Counted from the stretch's first letter, positions 25,834 to 35,428 are shown. The stretch is 64,000 bases of DNA from CAYMPH01 sp964529415 (GCA_964529415.1 CAZGWD010000001.1:248001-312000); one strand, 5' to 3'. The notes: generated by a model not told the origin, from the letters alone. Numbers and translations: made by a program.

Positions 25834-27338
25834 TGCAGATAAAATATCTTATTGGAATCGCCGCTGTTATTTTTTTTATAAGTTATACTGTTTCCGCTTT
25901 TGCTGCAAAACCGCTTGCCGGAATATCCGGTATTGAAAACAACAGCCCGAGAGGATCTAATATGGCTCCGGTTCTTGAGGGGCATCTGGTGAATGCATTA
26001 ACAGTTTCCGGAATATTTGATCTTGTAAATGTGCCATTACTAAAGGACCAGCTTAACAGATTTAATTGTTATGAGGAAATCTGCCAGCTGAGAGTTTCAA
26101 AAGATGCAGGTTTTAATATTCTGATAAGAGGGAGCATTGACGATAGAGGAGATTATATAATTCTAAAGCTTGCTGCATTTGGCCTTGATATTCCCTATAA
26201 TGGAAAAATAATCTATAATTATACAGTAAAAATTCCAATGACAGGGGAATTTGCTCCAAAGGAATTCAGCTACATTACCGAGGAACATTCAGGGCATTTT
26301 TTATCCGGCTTGCTTAATGTTTACAGGCTGAAAGCATCGCTTGATTATGATGGTGAAAATGTTAAGTTTGATTTTGAGGAAAATATTGATGGGAAGTTTC
26401 ATATTTACACCCGGTTGGATTCTGCAGATGGTACTTCAGGAAAATTTAAATCAATTAAAGGAACTTTTGTAAACAGGGTTTTACAGGATAAAAATATAAA
26501 AATAAAAAAGGGTGATTTTGTTCTTCTTGAATTTAAAAGGAAATCTGAATATTTTTCAGATTTTTTTTATGGGAGAAAAAAGGAAATTGTTTTCAATAAA
26601 TTTTCAGGACTCGATACATTCTATACTTTTTTACTGGCTGCACCTGCCAGCGCTTTAATGCCTCTTGTTTCTCCTCTGCTCGGTTATTACAAGGACTCTG
26701 ATTGGCCAGGCCTTGCAATGTGGACAATAAATTATCCTGCATATTTTTATCTTATGATGAACGGTTTTATAAACAACCCTGATATTTATAAAAAAACTTT
26801 ATCTGATATTCCCCGCGAATCAACAGCCGGCAATGCATTTTCCTGGTATATGCTTTTTGCCGGAGGGCTTCCTCTTTTTGTAGATTCGTTTGCGCAGCAG
26901 TATTTAAAGGATGCATCGAATTATCAGGGAGTTCAGCCTTTAATGGGCAACAGTTTAACTGCAGGATTTCTTGCACTTATAGGAGGAGGCGGAGGTCATT
27001 TTTACCGCGGAGAAAGATTCTGGGGATATGTATATTTTCATCTCAATAATCTTCTTCTGTATTTTATGATACTCGAACTGACACCTTCTGAAAAATATAA
27101 TTATTCTTTAGGATATTATGTTAAGCAGGATATTAATTATACAAACGGTTATATTCTTATCGGGATATACTCAGCAGTAAAAATTGCTGAAGTTATACAT
27201 GCGGTTTTAACAAGGGATAAAATCAGAAACGGTGCAATTGTTGAAGAAGGTTTTACTTTTGAGCCGATTATTTCAATTGATAAGCTCGATAAAAATACCG
27301 GCATGATTTTCGGATTGCAGTATGTTTACAGGTTTTAA
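25833..27338 (+). CDS. Envelope protein: TolB-like N-terminus, multi-TM C-terminus
   Basis: 501 residues from the ATG at 25833, which overlaps the cobO stop codon. A signal peptide or anchor (about 5-27) is followed by a periplasmic alpha/beta domain (about 30-140) resembling the TolB-N/FlgO-type fold (LEGHLVNALTVSGIFDLVNV...GFNILIRGSID). A second periplasmic domain covers about 150-250. The C-terminal half has four or five hydrophobic segments with GGGGGHFYRGERFWGYVYF and KIAEVIHAV, and the chain ends in VYRF. The protein at 28769 has the same plan and shares these motifs, so they are distant paralogues. The GGGxFYxGxRxxG motif recalls DUF5683-type membrane proteins. Function unknown. Confidence 0.6.
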   Translation: MQIKYLIGIAAVIFFISYTVSAFAAKPLAGISGIENNSPRGSNMAPVLEGHLVNALTVSGIFDLVNVPLLKDQLNRFNCYEEICQLRVSKDAGFNILIRGSIDDRGDYIILKLAAFGLDIPYNGKIIYNYTVKIPMTGEFAPKEFSYITEEHSGHFLSGLLNVYRLKASLDYDGENVKFDFEENIDGKFHIYTRLDSADGTSGKFKSIKGTFVNRVLQDKNIKIKKGDFVLLEFKRKSEYFSDFFYGRKKEIVFNKFSGLDTFYTFLLAAPASALMPLVSPLLGYYKDSDWPGLAMWTINYPAYFYLMMNGFINNPDIYKKTLSDIPRESTAGNAFSWYMLFAGGLPLFVDSFAQQYLKDASNYQGVQPLMGNSLTAGFLALIGGGGGHFYRGERFWGYVYFHLNNLLLYFMILELTPSEKYNYSLGYYVKQDINYTNGYILIGIYSAVKIAEVIHAVLTRDKIRNGAIVEEGFTFEPIISIDKLDKNTGMIFGLQYVYRF

Positions 27339-27453
27339 ATGTTGCCGGTTGAAATAAAATTATATAGGCAGACTCATCTTTATACTGAAAAATATGATTC
27401 AATACAGAAAAGCATTTCGGAATAATTAACAAGAAAATTACAGGAAATCAGAA

Positions 27454-28680
27454 ATGAAATCTTTTACTTCAAACCGCGATATTAATCTTCTCTTTTCAAC
27501 CCGTATAATCCGCCTGTTCTGCTACGGATTCCTTTCTGTAGTTCTGGCATTGTATCTTATTGAAAACGGACTTACTGAATTGCAGGTTGGAATGCTGTTT
27601 ACAATAACCCTTGTTGGCGATGCAGGAATATCACTCTACTTAACTACAACTGCTGACAGGTTCGGCAGGAAAAGAACGCTTCTGATCGGCGCTTTTCTTA
27701 TGGCTGGAGCAGGTATAGGTTTTGCTTTAACAAATAATATAATTCTTCTTATTGCTGCAGCAGTTATTGGAGTAATAAGTCCAAGCGGAAACGAGATTGG
27801 ACCATTTCTGTCTGTTGAGCAGGCTGCACTGACCCAGCTTGTTTCAGATCAGAAAAGAACAAAATTTTTTGCCTGGTATAATCTTTATGGTTCATTTGCC
27901 ACAGCAGCAGGCGCTCTTGCAGGCGGCTGGCTTGCAAAGGGGCTGCAAAGTTCAGGCTGGACAGCTTTCGATTCATATAGATTTGTTGTATCAGGTTATG
28001 CAGCAGGCGGGTTGATACTGGCATTACTTTTTGTAAATCTTTCTTCAGCAATTGAAGTATCTGTATCCGATAAATCTGAAGTAAAACGCATTCTGGGCCT
28101 GCACAAATCGAGAAAAGTTGTATTTAAACTCAGCTCTTTATTCGCTTTGGATGCCTTTGCCGGAGGATTGATTTTACAGAGCATGATTGCATACTGGTTT
28201 CATATTAAATTCGGGGTGGATGCAGGAGTACTGGGCAGTATTTTTTTCGGAGCGAATATTCTTGCAGGCATATCAGCTCTGCTTGCAGTCAGGATGGCAG
28301 ATAAGTTCGGCCTTATAAACACAATGGTTTTTACTCACATTCCGTCTAATATTCTTCTCATGCTTGTTCCGCTTATGCCGAATCTTCCTCTTGCAATACT
28401 TGTACTGCTTCTGCGTTTCAGCATTTCACAGATGGATGTGCCTACACGCCAGTCATATACAATGGCTGTGGTTGCTCCTGATGAAAGATCTGCTGCATCC
28501 GGAGTAACTGCAATTGCACGTTCGGTTGGCGCATCAATTTCACCAATGCTCACTGGCGTGTTTTTCAGTATTCCAGGTTTATTCAGCCTTCCGTTTTTTC
28601 TTACAGGCGGCTTGAAAATTGTTTATGACCTTGTACTATTCAGAAGTTTTAAAACAATAAAGCCTCCGGAAGAGAAATAA
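27454..28680 (+). CDS. MFS transporter
   Basis: 408 residues, about 12 transmembrane helices. The MFS loop 2-3 motif appears as TTADRFGRKRTLLIGA. A central cytoplasmic loop near residues 190-215 separates the two halves. The second half contains DVPTRQSYTMAVVAPDERSAA, typical of drug- or sugar-efflux-like members. AGGAA lies seven bases before the ATG. It sits between two related envelope proteins (25833 and 28769), which may hint at a joint export role. The substrate is unknown. Confidence 0.85.
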   Translation: MKSFTSNRDINLLFSTRIIRLFCYGFLSVVLALYLIENGLTELQVGMLFTITLVGDAGISLYLTTTADRFGRKRTLLIGAFLMAGAGIGFALTNNIILLIAAAVIGVISPSGNEIGPFLSVEQAALTQLVSDQKRTKFFAWYNLYGSFATAAGALAGGWLAKGLQSSGWTAFDSYRFVVSGYAAGGLILALLFVNLSSAIEVSVSDKSEVKRILGLHKSRKVVFKLSSLFALDAFAGGLILQSMIAYWFHIKFGVDAGVLGSIFFGANILAGISALLAVRMADKFGLINTMVFTHIPSNILLMLVPLMPNLPLAILVLLLRFSISQMDVPTRQSYTMAVVAPDERSAASGVTAIARSVGASISPMLTGVFFSIPGLFSLPFFLTGGLKIVYDLVLFRSFKTIKPPEEK

Positions 28681-28768
28681 TCATAGTTAAATAATCATTG
28701 ACAATCCGGTTTATTCTTTATTTCTCTTAAAGCATAAACGCAATTCCAATTAAAAACCGGCTGAGATA

Positions 28769-30268
28769 ATGTTAATAAAAATAATCAGATATGTTCTGCC
28801 TCTAATTTTTTTTCTTCAAACATACATTGCATATTCTGAAGAATATAAAATACGCCCAACTATTGTAATTTTTCCTATTCTATCCGAGAATGTTCAGGTT
28901 GATGCTGTTACAGTTGAGTCTGCAAAGGAAATTACAGCTGTAATCAATAATATTGGAATACTTTTCCCTGCGGAAATAAATAAAATCAATAATGCTCTTA
29001 CTGAAGCAAATGCTTCCGGCACTGACGATGTATATAAAAAGGCTGCAGAATTTTTAGAGGTTGATATTTACATTACTGTAATGTGCTATAAGCGAGGCAA
29101 CAATACCTTCGGGGATGCAAAAATTTTTCAGCTGAACGGAAGGTATGGAAAAGTAAGTAAAAATATTCTTGTTAAAAGTTCAATTGCAGTAAATGTTCCT
29201 TTGAAGCTTGCAAGGGAAATTGCGTATCTTCACGAAAAATTAAAACTTTCCGGCGATGTTTTGAAAAACGAAACAGGAACAGGACTTATATCATTAGGTC
29301 AGAGAAACAACATTTCAACCGGTTCATATCAGACAACCGAAGGAAAAACTTTAATTGTCATTGAGGCTGACAGGTACACATCCAAAGTGAAATTGCCTGC
29401 AGGATTTTCAGATAAAACTGTTACTCTTGAAAAACAGTCTAATTATTATAAGGAAATCCGCAGACTGAATAACATACTGGATGCAAATTTAATCTATAAA
29501 AGCGGGCTGAAAAATACTTTTTTAAAAGGAGAAGATCCTGAAAAAAGATTAGTAACTGCAGTTGCTTTTATCAATCCCCTTACAACAACCATTATTCCGG
29601 TTTACGGCGCTTATCTTTCTGCCGGGTATCTCGGCTTTGACGGGCAGTCCACAAATTCATCGCATGATCCAAGCGCAATAGGTCTTGCATATACAGGCGT
29701 TGTTTTGCTGACACAGCTCCTTCTGCCTGAAATTGCAGCTGGTTTTACAGTGAATTACTGGCCCTGGATTGAAGGTGGAGCAAAAACTGCAGCAGTGCAG
29801 AATTTTCAGATCTTCATGTTTGCCACAATTCCATTAACCGGAACTGCAGCATTTCTCGATCAGCTTGCTTATCTTTTTAATAAATCAGATAAGATAATTC
29901 CTTTTTTTGATAATAGAGACTGGACTGCCATGATGTTTTCTATTTTTATTCCAGGCGGAGGCCTTTTCTATAAAGGGTGGAGAATTTTCGGCTGGAGTTA
30001 TTTTACATCAGAAATGGTTTTAGCAGGATTTGGATTTTATTATCTCGGAAATATTGAGTATTCAGGATATTTTTTTCTTGCATTTGCAGTTTTGAAGCTG
30101 GGTGAAATTTTACACGCTTATTTTATTAATCCCGGCTACAATTATTACAACAGTGAAATGTCCAGGGAAGTTAAGCGCTCGGATATTTCTTTTAATATCA
30201 GAGAAAGAAAAATTGACTATAATAATACTGAAGTTTTTTATTCATTATCAGCTGTTCTGAAATTTTAA
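28769..30268 (+). CDS. Envelope protein: TolB-like N-terminus, multi-TM C-terminus (paralogue)
   Basis: 499 residues. A signal peptide (about 1-23) is followed by a TolB-N/FlgO-like domain (about 25-120; RPTIVIFPILSENVQVDAVT...AAEFLEVDIYITVMCY). A linker region follows, then four or five hydrophobic segments with IPGGGLFYKGWRIFGWSYF and KLGEILHAYF, ending in AVLKF. Both motifs align with the protein at 25833. The closing aromatic residue and beta-like last strand could suggest outer-membrane targeting, but the central helices argue for the inner membrane. The 3' end overlaps the convergent GIY-YIG gene by 21 bases. Function unknown. Confidence 0.6.
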   Translation: MLIKIIRYVLPLIFFLQTYIAYSEEYKIRPTIVIFPILSENVQVDAVTVESAKEITAVINNIGILFPAEINKINNALTEANASGTDDVYKKAAEFLEVDIYITVMCYKRGNNTFGDAKIFQLNGRYGKVSKNILVKSSIAVNVPLKLAREIAYLHEKLKLSGDVLKNETGTGLISLGQRNNISTGSYQTTEGKTLIVIEADRYTSKVKLPAGFSDKTVTLEKQSNYYKEIRRLNNILDANLIYKSGLKNTFLKGEDPEKRLVTAVAFINPLTTTIIPVYGAYLSAGYLGFDGQSTNSSHDPSAIGLAYTGVVLLTQLLLPEIAAGFTVNYWPWIEGGAKTAAVQNFQIFMFATIPLTGTAAFLDQLAYLFNKSDKIIPFFDNRDWTAMMFSIFIPGGGLFYKGWRIFGWSYFTSEMVLAGFGFYYLGNIEYSGYFFLAFAVLKLGEILHAYFINPGYNYYNSEMSREVKRSDISFNIRERKIDYNNTEVFYSLSAVLKF

Positions 30269-30586
30269 TTTTTTTTCAGTCCATTCCATGTTTGCTTCAA
30301 CAGGTATATTTTCCGGGGTATGATTTATTATTAAACAGGGATTTTTAATCAGTTCTTCTTTTTCTTCACGTGAAAGTTTTTTAATTGAGGCTTCTGTTTT
30401 AAGTGCAGCTGATTTGTTTCCATCTAAAATCCAGCATGCTTCAATGCACACTGGTTTAAAAGCTCTTGTGAATTTTGATGCAGCAGAACCTTTTAAATGG
30501 GAATTAATTCTTTTTTCAATATTGGTGGTGTATCCGGTATAAAGCCTATTCCCTGCGCATCGTAAAATGTAAATATATTGTTTCAT
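30248..30586 (-). CDS. GIY-YIG domain protein (YhbQ-like)
   Basis: 112 residues, a stand-alone GIY-YIG domain. It reads YIYILRCAGNRLYTGYT, with the YIL and YTG halves of the signature, then a conserved Arg (IEKRINSHLKG) and Glu (KTEASIKKLSREEKEELI). This is the short YhbQ/YazA-type family of presumed DNA-acting nucleases. The ATG at 30586 has no strong ribosome site. The 3' end overlaps the gene at 28769 by 21 bases. Confidence 0.88.
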   Translation of the reverse strand: MKQYIYILRCAGNRLYTGYTTNIEKRINSHLKGSAASKFTRAFKPVCIEACWILDGNKSAALKTEASIKKLSREEKEELIKNPCLIINHTPENIPVEANMEWTEKKLKFQNS

Positions 30587-30703
30587 TGGTTATTCAGAAA
30601 TTACTTTATGGCGGGCTTTGCGTCAAGATTATAAATCTGATAATAAACAAATTTGAGACATAATGCAAGTAGTTATTGTTTAGATGAAATAATTGATATT
30701 ATA

Positions 30704-30886
30704 TTAAAAATTTCCTCCAGATAATTCATAATTAAGCTCCTTTAACGGTTTAACTGTAATTCCATGATTTTCGCAATCATTGCAGCATTCGCAATATCCT
30801 GAAGATACTTTCATTTTTTTCTTCAAACACATATACCAGCCATTATTATTCATGCTCGATGTGTTTGATCTTGAATTACCTGTCAT
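30704..30886 (-). CDS. Small cysteine-rich protein
   Basis: 60 residues. Five cysteines: Cys20, then CECCNDC at 32-38, suggesting metal binding of the zinc-ribbon or treble-clef kind, although only one dense cluster is seen. GAGGT lies about eight bases before the ATG on the minus strand, and the polar N-terminus (NSRSNTSSMNNNG) and Cys cluster argue against a chance frame. Not recognised. Confidence 0.5.
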   Translation of the reverse strand: MTGNSRSNTSSMNNNGWYMCLKKKMKVSSGYCECCNDCENHGITVKPLKELNYELSGGNF

Positions 30887-31055
30887 AAAAAATTACCTCT
30901 ACTTTCATTAATACAATAGTTATAGTTATAAGTGCAAAAAAAAATGCATTTGGCACAAAAAAAAATCTTTAATAATGAAAATTATTGACATGGAAAAGTT
31001 AAAAATCTAATGATTCTATCCTTAAATAGAGTAAATGCATAATTCAGGAATGTTT

Positions 31056-32006
31056 ATGAATGAGAAAATGAAACCAGGCATAGCTGAAAATCACGGGGCT
31101 CTTCCATTAAGTATGGCGCCATTAGTTATACTGCTGATTGCATCTTTCGGGGTAAATGCGATTGCGGTTAAAATAGCATTAACAGGAATCAGCATGTTTA
31201 CTCTTGCTGCAATTAGGATTTCTATATCAATAATAGTTATAGCATCATGGGCTAAAATGTCCGGTAAAAGTTTTCATATAGGGAAAAAAAATTACAGCAG
31301 AATTGCAATTTTAACTTTCTCGCAGCTTATAGTGCTCGCACTTTTTTTTTACGGGATAAAGTTAACCCTGGCATCCAGAGTTTCGCTTATAAATAATATT
31401 CAGCCATTTATAATAATGATTCTTGCTCACTTTTTTATTCCGGAAGATAAAATTGAAATAAGAAAAATTGCAGGCATCGTGCTTTGTTTTACCGGAATAT
31501 ATATTCTGTTTAGGCCGGATAATGCGGGAAACAGCTCTATTATGAATGGAGATTATATCATCCTTGCTGCTGTATTACTGTTATCAATTAGCACTATATA
31601 TACTAAAAAAATTATTTCTGATTTTGACCCATATCAGCTTGTCTTGTTTCCTATGATATTTTCAGTTCCAATATACTGGATGCTTGCTCTTATATTTGAG
31701 AGTCCTATGATATTCAAAATTAATACAGAAATTATAATTTCAGTTTTGTATCAGAGCATTATTACCGGTTCATTCGGATTTGTTGTATGGAATATTCTTC
31801 TTAACAAATACGGAGCTGTGTCTCTTCACACGTATGTGTTTATTATGCCTGTTGCAGGAGTTTTCTTCAGCTGGCTTATTTTAGGCGAACAGCTCGCACC
31901 TGGAGTAATACTGACTCTTGCGCTTATTACATCAGGAATTATAATATCTCATATAAAACCTGAAGATCTTCTTTTTTTTCCTTTTAAAAGGGGCGGCAAT
32001 AAGTGA
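31056..32006 (+). CDS. EamA/DMT-family transporter
   Basis: 316 residues from the ATG at 31056, which has AGGA about seven bases upstream; the frame is open from an ATG at 31035 with no clear site. Ten transmembrane helices in two EamA repeats are visible: APLVILLIASFGVNAIAVKIAL in the first, ILAAVLLLSISTIYTKKIIS in the second. The end FFSWLILGEQLAPGVILTLALITSGI is the typical last EamA helix pair. Probably a metabolite or drug exporter; substrate unknown. Confidence 0.88.
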   Translation: MNEKMKPGIAENHGALPLSMAPLVILLIASFGVNAIAVKIALTGISMFTLAAIRISISIIVIASWAKMSGKSFHIGKKNYSRIAILTFSQLIVLALFFYGIKLTLASRVSLINNIQPFIIMILAHFFIPEDKIEIRKIAGIVLCFTGIYILFRPDNAGNSSIMNGDYIILAAVLLLSISTIYTKKIISDFDPYQLVLFPMIFSVPIYWMLALIFESPMIFKINTEIIISVLYQSIITGSFGFVVWNILLNKYGAVSLHTYVFIMPVAGVFFSWLILGEQLAPGVILTLALITSGIIISHIKPEDLLFFPFKRGGNK

Positions 32007-32036
32007 AAAGTCTTATTATCCCTGCATTTTTTTTTT
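31998..32036 (+). terminator. Possible terminator of the EamA gene
   Basis: AATAAG (31998-32003) pairs with CTTATT (32012-32017), followed nine bases later by a run of ten Ts. The T-run is good but its distance from the stem is unusual. Confidence 0.35.
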
Positions 32037-32418
32037 GATATCAGATTCAACAGCTCAGGAATTTGCATGCAAAGTGAGTGAAAACAATTCAGTTTAATTT
32101 TAAATGAAACAGACAAACTTTAATTTAGAATAAAACATTATATAAACGCACTATTTTTATGGATTATTGTATTAAATAAAAAAACATTATTTACTATAAA
32201 ATTCAAAACTTTATATAATAAGAGTGTTTTAGATATGAATTTTTTGTTAAGATTTAATTAAAAAATTAAAAACTGTTTGCCAATATTCAGTCTCAATTAT
32301 AATAAGTGTGCAAGTAGTTAATTCAGACAATAAACTCATTAAAAAGCTTGCATTTGAGTATTAAATTGTTCTTTTTATCTGGTAATTAAATTTTCCGGCT
32401 TACATGAAGAGGTATATT
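32007..32418. other. Non-coding gap upstream of the phosphate transporter operon
   Basis: About 410 very AT-rich bases with no open frame carrying a ribosome site. The only recognisable items are the T-run near its left end and a probable promoter at 32277-32303. Confidence 0.6.
32277..32303 (+). promoter_or_regulatory. Probable promoter of the pit operon
   Basis: A perfect TATAAT (32298-32303) is preceded by TTGCCA (32277-32282) at 15 bases, or TGTTTG at 18 bases. RNA would start near 32310, about 110 bases before the operon. No obvious Pho box is seen. Confidence 0.4.
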
Positions 32419-33045
32419 ATGGGATTCAGTCTTTTGCCGAAAGAAGTTAAATTCTTTGATCTTTTTGATGATCTCTCTGAAAAGATCGTTACTGCTTCAC
32501 AATATTTTATGGCGATTGTTGAAAAAGGTGATTTTACTGATGAATCTCTTATGAGAATGCGTCAGAATGAAAGTCAGTGTGATGAAATTACTCATGATAT
32601 TATGAATAAACTTAATAAAACATTTATAACTCCATTTGACCGCGAGGATATACATTCACTCGCCCATGAACTTGACACAATAGTTGATATTATTCTCACA
32701 ATAACAAACAGGATGAAAATATATAAAATGACCGGCCAGGTTGATGAACACCTGGTTAAATTTTCAGATGTTATTTACAGAGCTGTTCTTGAAATTGTTA
32801 AATCTGTAAAAGCTCTTCGTGACCTCAAAAAACCTGAGCTGATTCATAATTACTGCATTGAAGTTAAACAGCTGGAAAATATAGGTGATCAGATCAGGGA
32901 CAATGCGATGGGTGAACTGTTTAATCATACAGATATGATCCATATAATGAAGTGGAAGGAAATATATGAACACGCTGAAAATGTAATAGATCAGTGTGAA
33001 GATGTTGCTAATATTATTTCAACCATCGTAGTGAAACAGGCATAA
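32419..33045 (+). CDS. DUF47 (PhoU-like) Pit accessory protein
   Basis: 208 residues from the ATG at 32419, preceded by GAGG at seven bases; the ATG at 32404 is upstream of that site. The family-typical start MGFSLLPKEVKFFDLFDDLS supports this choice. All-helical PhoU-like protein with QNESQCDEITHDIMNKLNKTFITPFDREDIHSLAHELDTIVD containing the metal-binding E/D-rich motif. Such proteins partner low-affinity phosphate transporters, and the Pit gene begins three bases after this stop codon. Confidence 0.92.
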   Translation: MGFSLLPKEVKFFDLFDDLSEKIVTASQYFMAIVEKGDFTDESLMRMRQNESQCDEITHDIMNKLNKTFITPFDREDIHSLAHELDTIVDIILTITNRMKIYKMTGQVDEHLVKFSDVIYRAVLEIVKSVKALRDLKKPELIHNYCIEVKQLENIGDQIRDNAMGELFNHTDMIHIMKWKEIYEHAENVIDQCEDVANIISTIVVKQA

Positions 33046-33048
33046 AAC

Positions 33049-34029
33049 ATGGAGCCATGGATTATATTTTTAATTGCGCTTGCGCTTCTTTTTGATTTTC
33101 TAAACGGGTTTCATGATGCTGCCAATTCTATTGCAACTGTTGTATCCACAAGGGTATTGACTCCGCGCAGAGCAGTTATGTGGGCTGCTTTTTTTAATTT
33201 TATTGCCTTCCTTTTTTTCGGACTTCATGTTGCTGGCACAATAGGTACAGGCATTGTTAATATTGCATTTTTGGATTCTAATGTCATATTCGGTACGCTT
33301 ATGGGTGCATGCTGCTGGAATATTCTAACCTGGTATCTTGGTCTGCCAACAAGCTCATCTCACGCTCTGATGGGAGGCCTTATAGGGTCTGCTCTTGTTA
33401 AGGCAGGGCCTCAGGCTCTTGTTGCAAAAGGGATTATTAAGACAGTTGCTTTTATTATAATATCACCCCTATTCGGGCTTTTACTCGGTCTTCTAATAGG
33501 AGTAATAGTATCCTGGGCATTCAGAAAAAAATCACCTCTGCAGGTGGATCATTTATTCAGAAAAGGCCAGCTTGTTTCCGCTGCTCTTTACAGTCTTGGC
33601 CATGGCGGCAATGACGCACAGAAAACAATGGGTATAATTGCAGGATTATTATTCAGCTCAGGTTATTTAAAGGGAGCATTCCATGTTCCTCTCTGGGTTG
33701 TTCTTTCATGTCATGCTGCAATTGCACTTGGTACGATGTTTGGCGGTTGGAGGATCGTTAAAACAATGGGTCAGAAAATTTCCAAGCTCCGGCCGGTTGA
33801 CGGTTTCTGTGCTGAAACAGGAGCTGCAGTTTCACTTTTTTTTACATCCTGGGCAGGAATTCCTGTCAGTACAACTCATACAATTACAGGCTCAATCATG
33901 GGAGTAGGTTCACTTAAAAGGCTGTCAGCTGTCCGATGGGGTGTTGCAGGCCAGATAGTCTGGGCATGGATATTAACTATACCATGTTCTGCTGCTGTAT
34001 CAGCATTTTTTTACTATATGAAAACATAA
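33049..34029 (+). CDS. pit: PiT-family inorganic phosphate transporter
   Basis: 326 residues with about ten transmembrane helices. The duplicated PiT signature is present: GFHDAANSIATVVSTRVLTP near the start and LGHGGNDAQKTMGIIAG in the second half, with PVSTTHTITGSIMGVGS near the end. It imports phosphate, usually as a metal-phosphate complex driven by protons or sodium. Cotranscribed with its DUF47 partner, separated by three bases. Confidence 0.93.
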   Translation: MEPWIIFLIALALLFDFLNGFHDAANSIATVVSTRVLTPRRAVMWAAFFNFIAFLFFGLHVAGTIGTGIVNIAFLDSNVIFGTLMGACCWNILTWYLGLPTSSSHALMGGLIGSALVKAGPQALVAKGIIKTVAFIIISPLFGLLLGLLIGVIVSWAFRKKSPLQVDHLFRKGQLVSAALYSLGHGGNDAQKTMGIIAGLLFSSGYLKGAFHVPLWVVLSCHAAIALGTMFGGWRIVKTMGQKISKLRPVDGFCAETGAAVSLFFTSWAGIPVSTTHTITGSIMGVGSLKRLSAVRWGVAGQIVWAWILTIPCSAAVSAFFYYMKT

Positions 34030-34075
34030 CCAGGATTTTTAAAGTCACTTTTATTATTATAATTCTAACTGAAGT

Positions 34076-34738
34076 TTAATCCCCTGCAATACTGTTTATA
34101 TAATCTTTCCGGCTTTTGTCAGTTTTGGACATTTTTAAAAATTGAGATAAAATAATTCCTCCTGCAGCCATTATGCAGATAAAAAAAGCGATTACAAGAA
34201 ATAATATTCTTTCAGTTAATTCTGATATAAAAGCTTTTTGTGATTTAATAAGCTCATCACTTTTTTCCTGAAAGATTCTTGCAGATGATACCAGGCGTTT
34301 ATTGATTGCAGCTTCTTTTTCCGGGTTGTATTCTTTGTTTTTTATATAGCTTATATATTCTTTAAAAGTTGTTTCGTATTTTGAAGTTGAATTTTTTATA
34401 GTATTAATTGCTGCAAGATTTTTTTCATAGGAAACACCGGCTTTCAGATTTTCAGTTTGTATATATATGGAATTAATCCAGTCCTGCCATTTTTCAGCAG
34501 AATTTTTTTTATCATTCCCGAATTTTTCAAATCCTCTTAATTGGAAATTTTTTTCCTGCCTGCGGGCTTCAAGAGACATAATAAAAATCTGGTTGCTGGA
34601 ATCAAGCAGACCTGATTCTGAATTTAGAGTTTTTAAATTATATAATAAAGAGATACCAAGAAGTATTGAAATTAAAAATAAAACATAATATCCCATATAA
34701 AGAGAGGGCTTTATTTTTTTATTTAGCTGTATTGTCAT
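34076..34738 (-). CDS. Transmembrane helical-bundle sensor without output domain
   Basis: 220 residues. Two transmembrane helices (about 15-35 and 175-197) flank a periplasmic helical bundle of about 140 residues containing LEARRQEKNFQLRG, the conserved ligand-region pattern of HBM/CHASE3-like chemosensory domains. Only about 22 residues follow the second helix, with no HAMP, methyl-accepting or kinase domain. It is complete by sequence (ATG at 34738, in-frame stop) and so looks like a sensory shell or a truncated receptor. Convergent with pit. Confidence 0.7.
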   Translation of the reverse strand: MTIQLNKKIKPSLYMGYYVLFLISILLGISLLYNLKTLNSESGLLDSSNQIFIMSLEARRQEKNFQLRGFEKFGNDKKNSAEKWQDWINSIYIQTENLKAGVSYEKNLAAINTIKNSTSKYETTFKEYISYIKNKEYNPEKEAAINKRLVSSARIFQEKSDELIKSQKAFISELTERILFLVIAFFICIMAAGGIILSQFLKMSKTDKSRKDYINSIAGD

Positions 34739-34937
34739 TTCTCAACCTCTTTATTATTGGTATTAATCAAAAAAAGAGCATAATTTTATTAATAGTCAAC
34801 TGATTTTTATAAGATTTTATTATATAATGATAAAATTAGGAATAATTTATAATTATATAATTTATTTATTGATAAAATATAAAATTTATATTATTTTAAA
34901 TGAATGAAAAAAATAATAATAATTTTGGAGGCACAAG

Positions 34938-35411
34938 TTGATTAAAAAAACAATTTTAAATTTTTCAGCAATTCTTATTACAGTGCTAATTTCCTCTTTA
35001 AGCTTTGCAGGAATATTTGATACACCGAATCCGGATGATCAGACAGGTCTTGAAAAGAGACCGGCAAATACTGCGAGAATTTATGGTATAAGCGCTTTGC
35101 ATATGGAAGCCATAGTGGAAGTTGACGGTAAAACAGTTAAGGATATCTCTTACGGTTATATCACAATTTATGTAAAACCTGGCAAGCATTCACTGGTTGT
35201 TAAATTGGGGAATAAGCAGGTTTTTAAAAATGATATTACTTTAAAAGCGGATGAGGAATATTTTTTTAGTATAAAGCCTGTTTTAGGCGGACAGATGGAA
35301 TTTGTTACAGATAAGAAAATATTTTTTAATTTTTATGATGATTTTAGAGGACGGGCGAAGAGTGAAAACCGTAAAAGGGAAAATCTCGGTATGATTGATC
35401 TTTCGAAATAG
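34938..35411 (+). CDS. Exported protein, DUF2846/PEGA-like
   Basis: 157 residues starting at a TTG with GGAGG nine bases upstream. The Sec signal peptide ends near SFA (about residue 24). The mature part NTARIYGISALHMEAIVEVDGKTVKDISYGYITIYVKPGKHSLVVK has the build of DUF2846 and PEGA-type domains: a short beta sandwich with a YxxxxVxPGxH turn. Probably a small periplasmic or outer-membrane-associated protein. The HHH protein gene begins 17 bases later. Confidence 0.65.
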   Translation: MIKKTILNFSAILITVLISSLSFAGIFDTPNPDDQTGLEKRPANTARIYGISALHMEAIVEVDGKTVKDISYGYITIYVKPGKHSLVVKLGNKQVFKNDITLKADEEYFFSIKPVLGGQMEFVTDKKIFFNFYDDFRGRAKSENRKRENLGMIDLSK

Positions 35412-35428
35412 TTTATTTATTAAATAAT

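Noticed and set aside
30901..30985. GGCAC followed by A-run, suggestive of a sigma-54 promoter
   Set aside because: The -12 GC element is missing at the required spacing.
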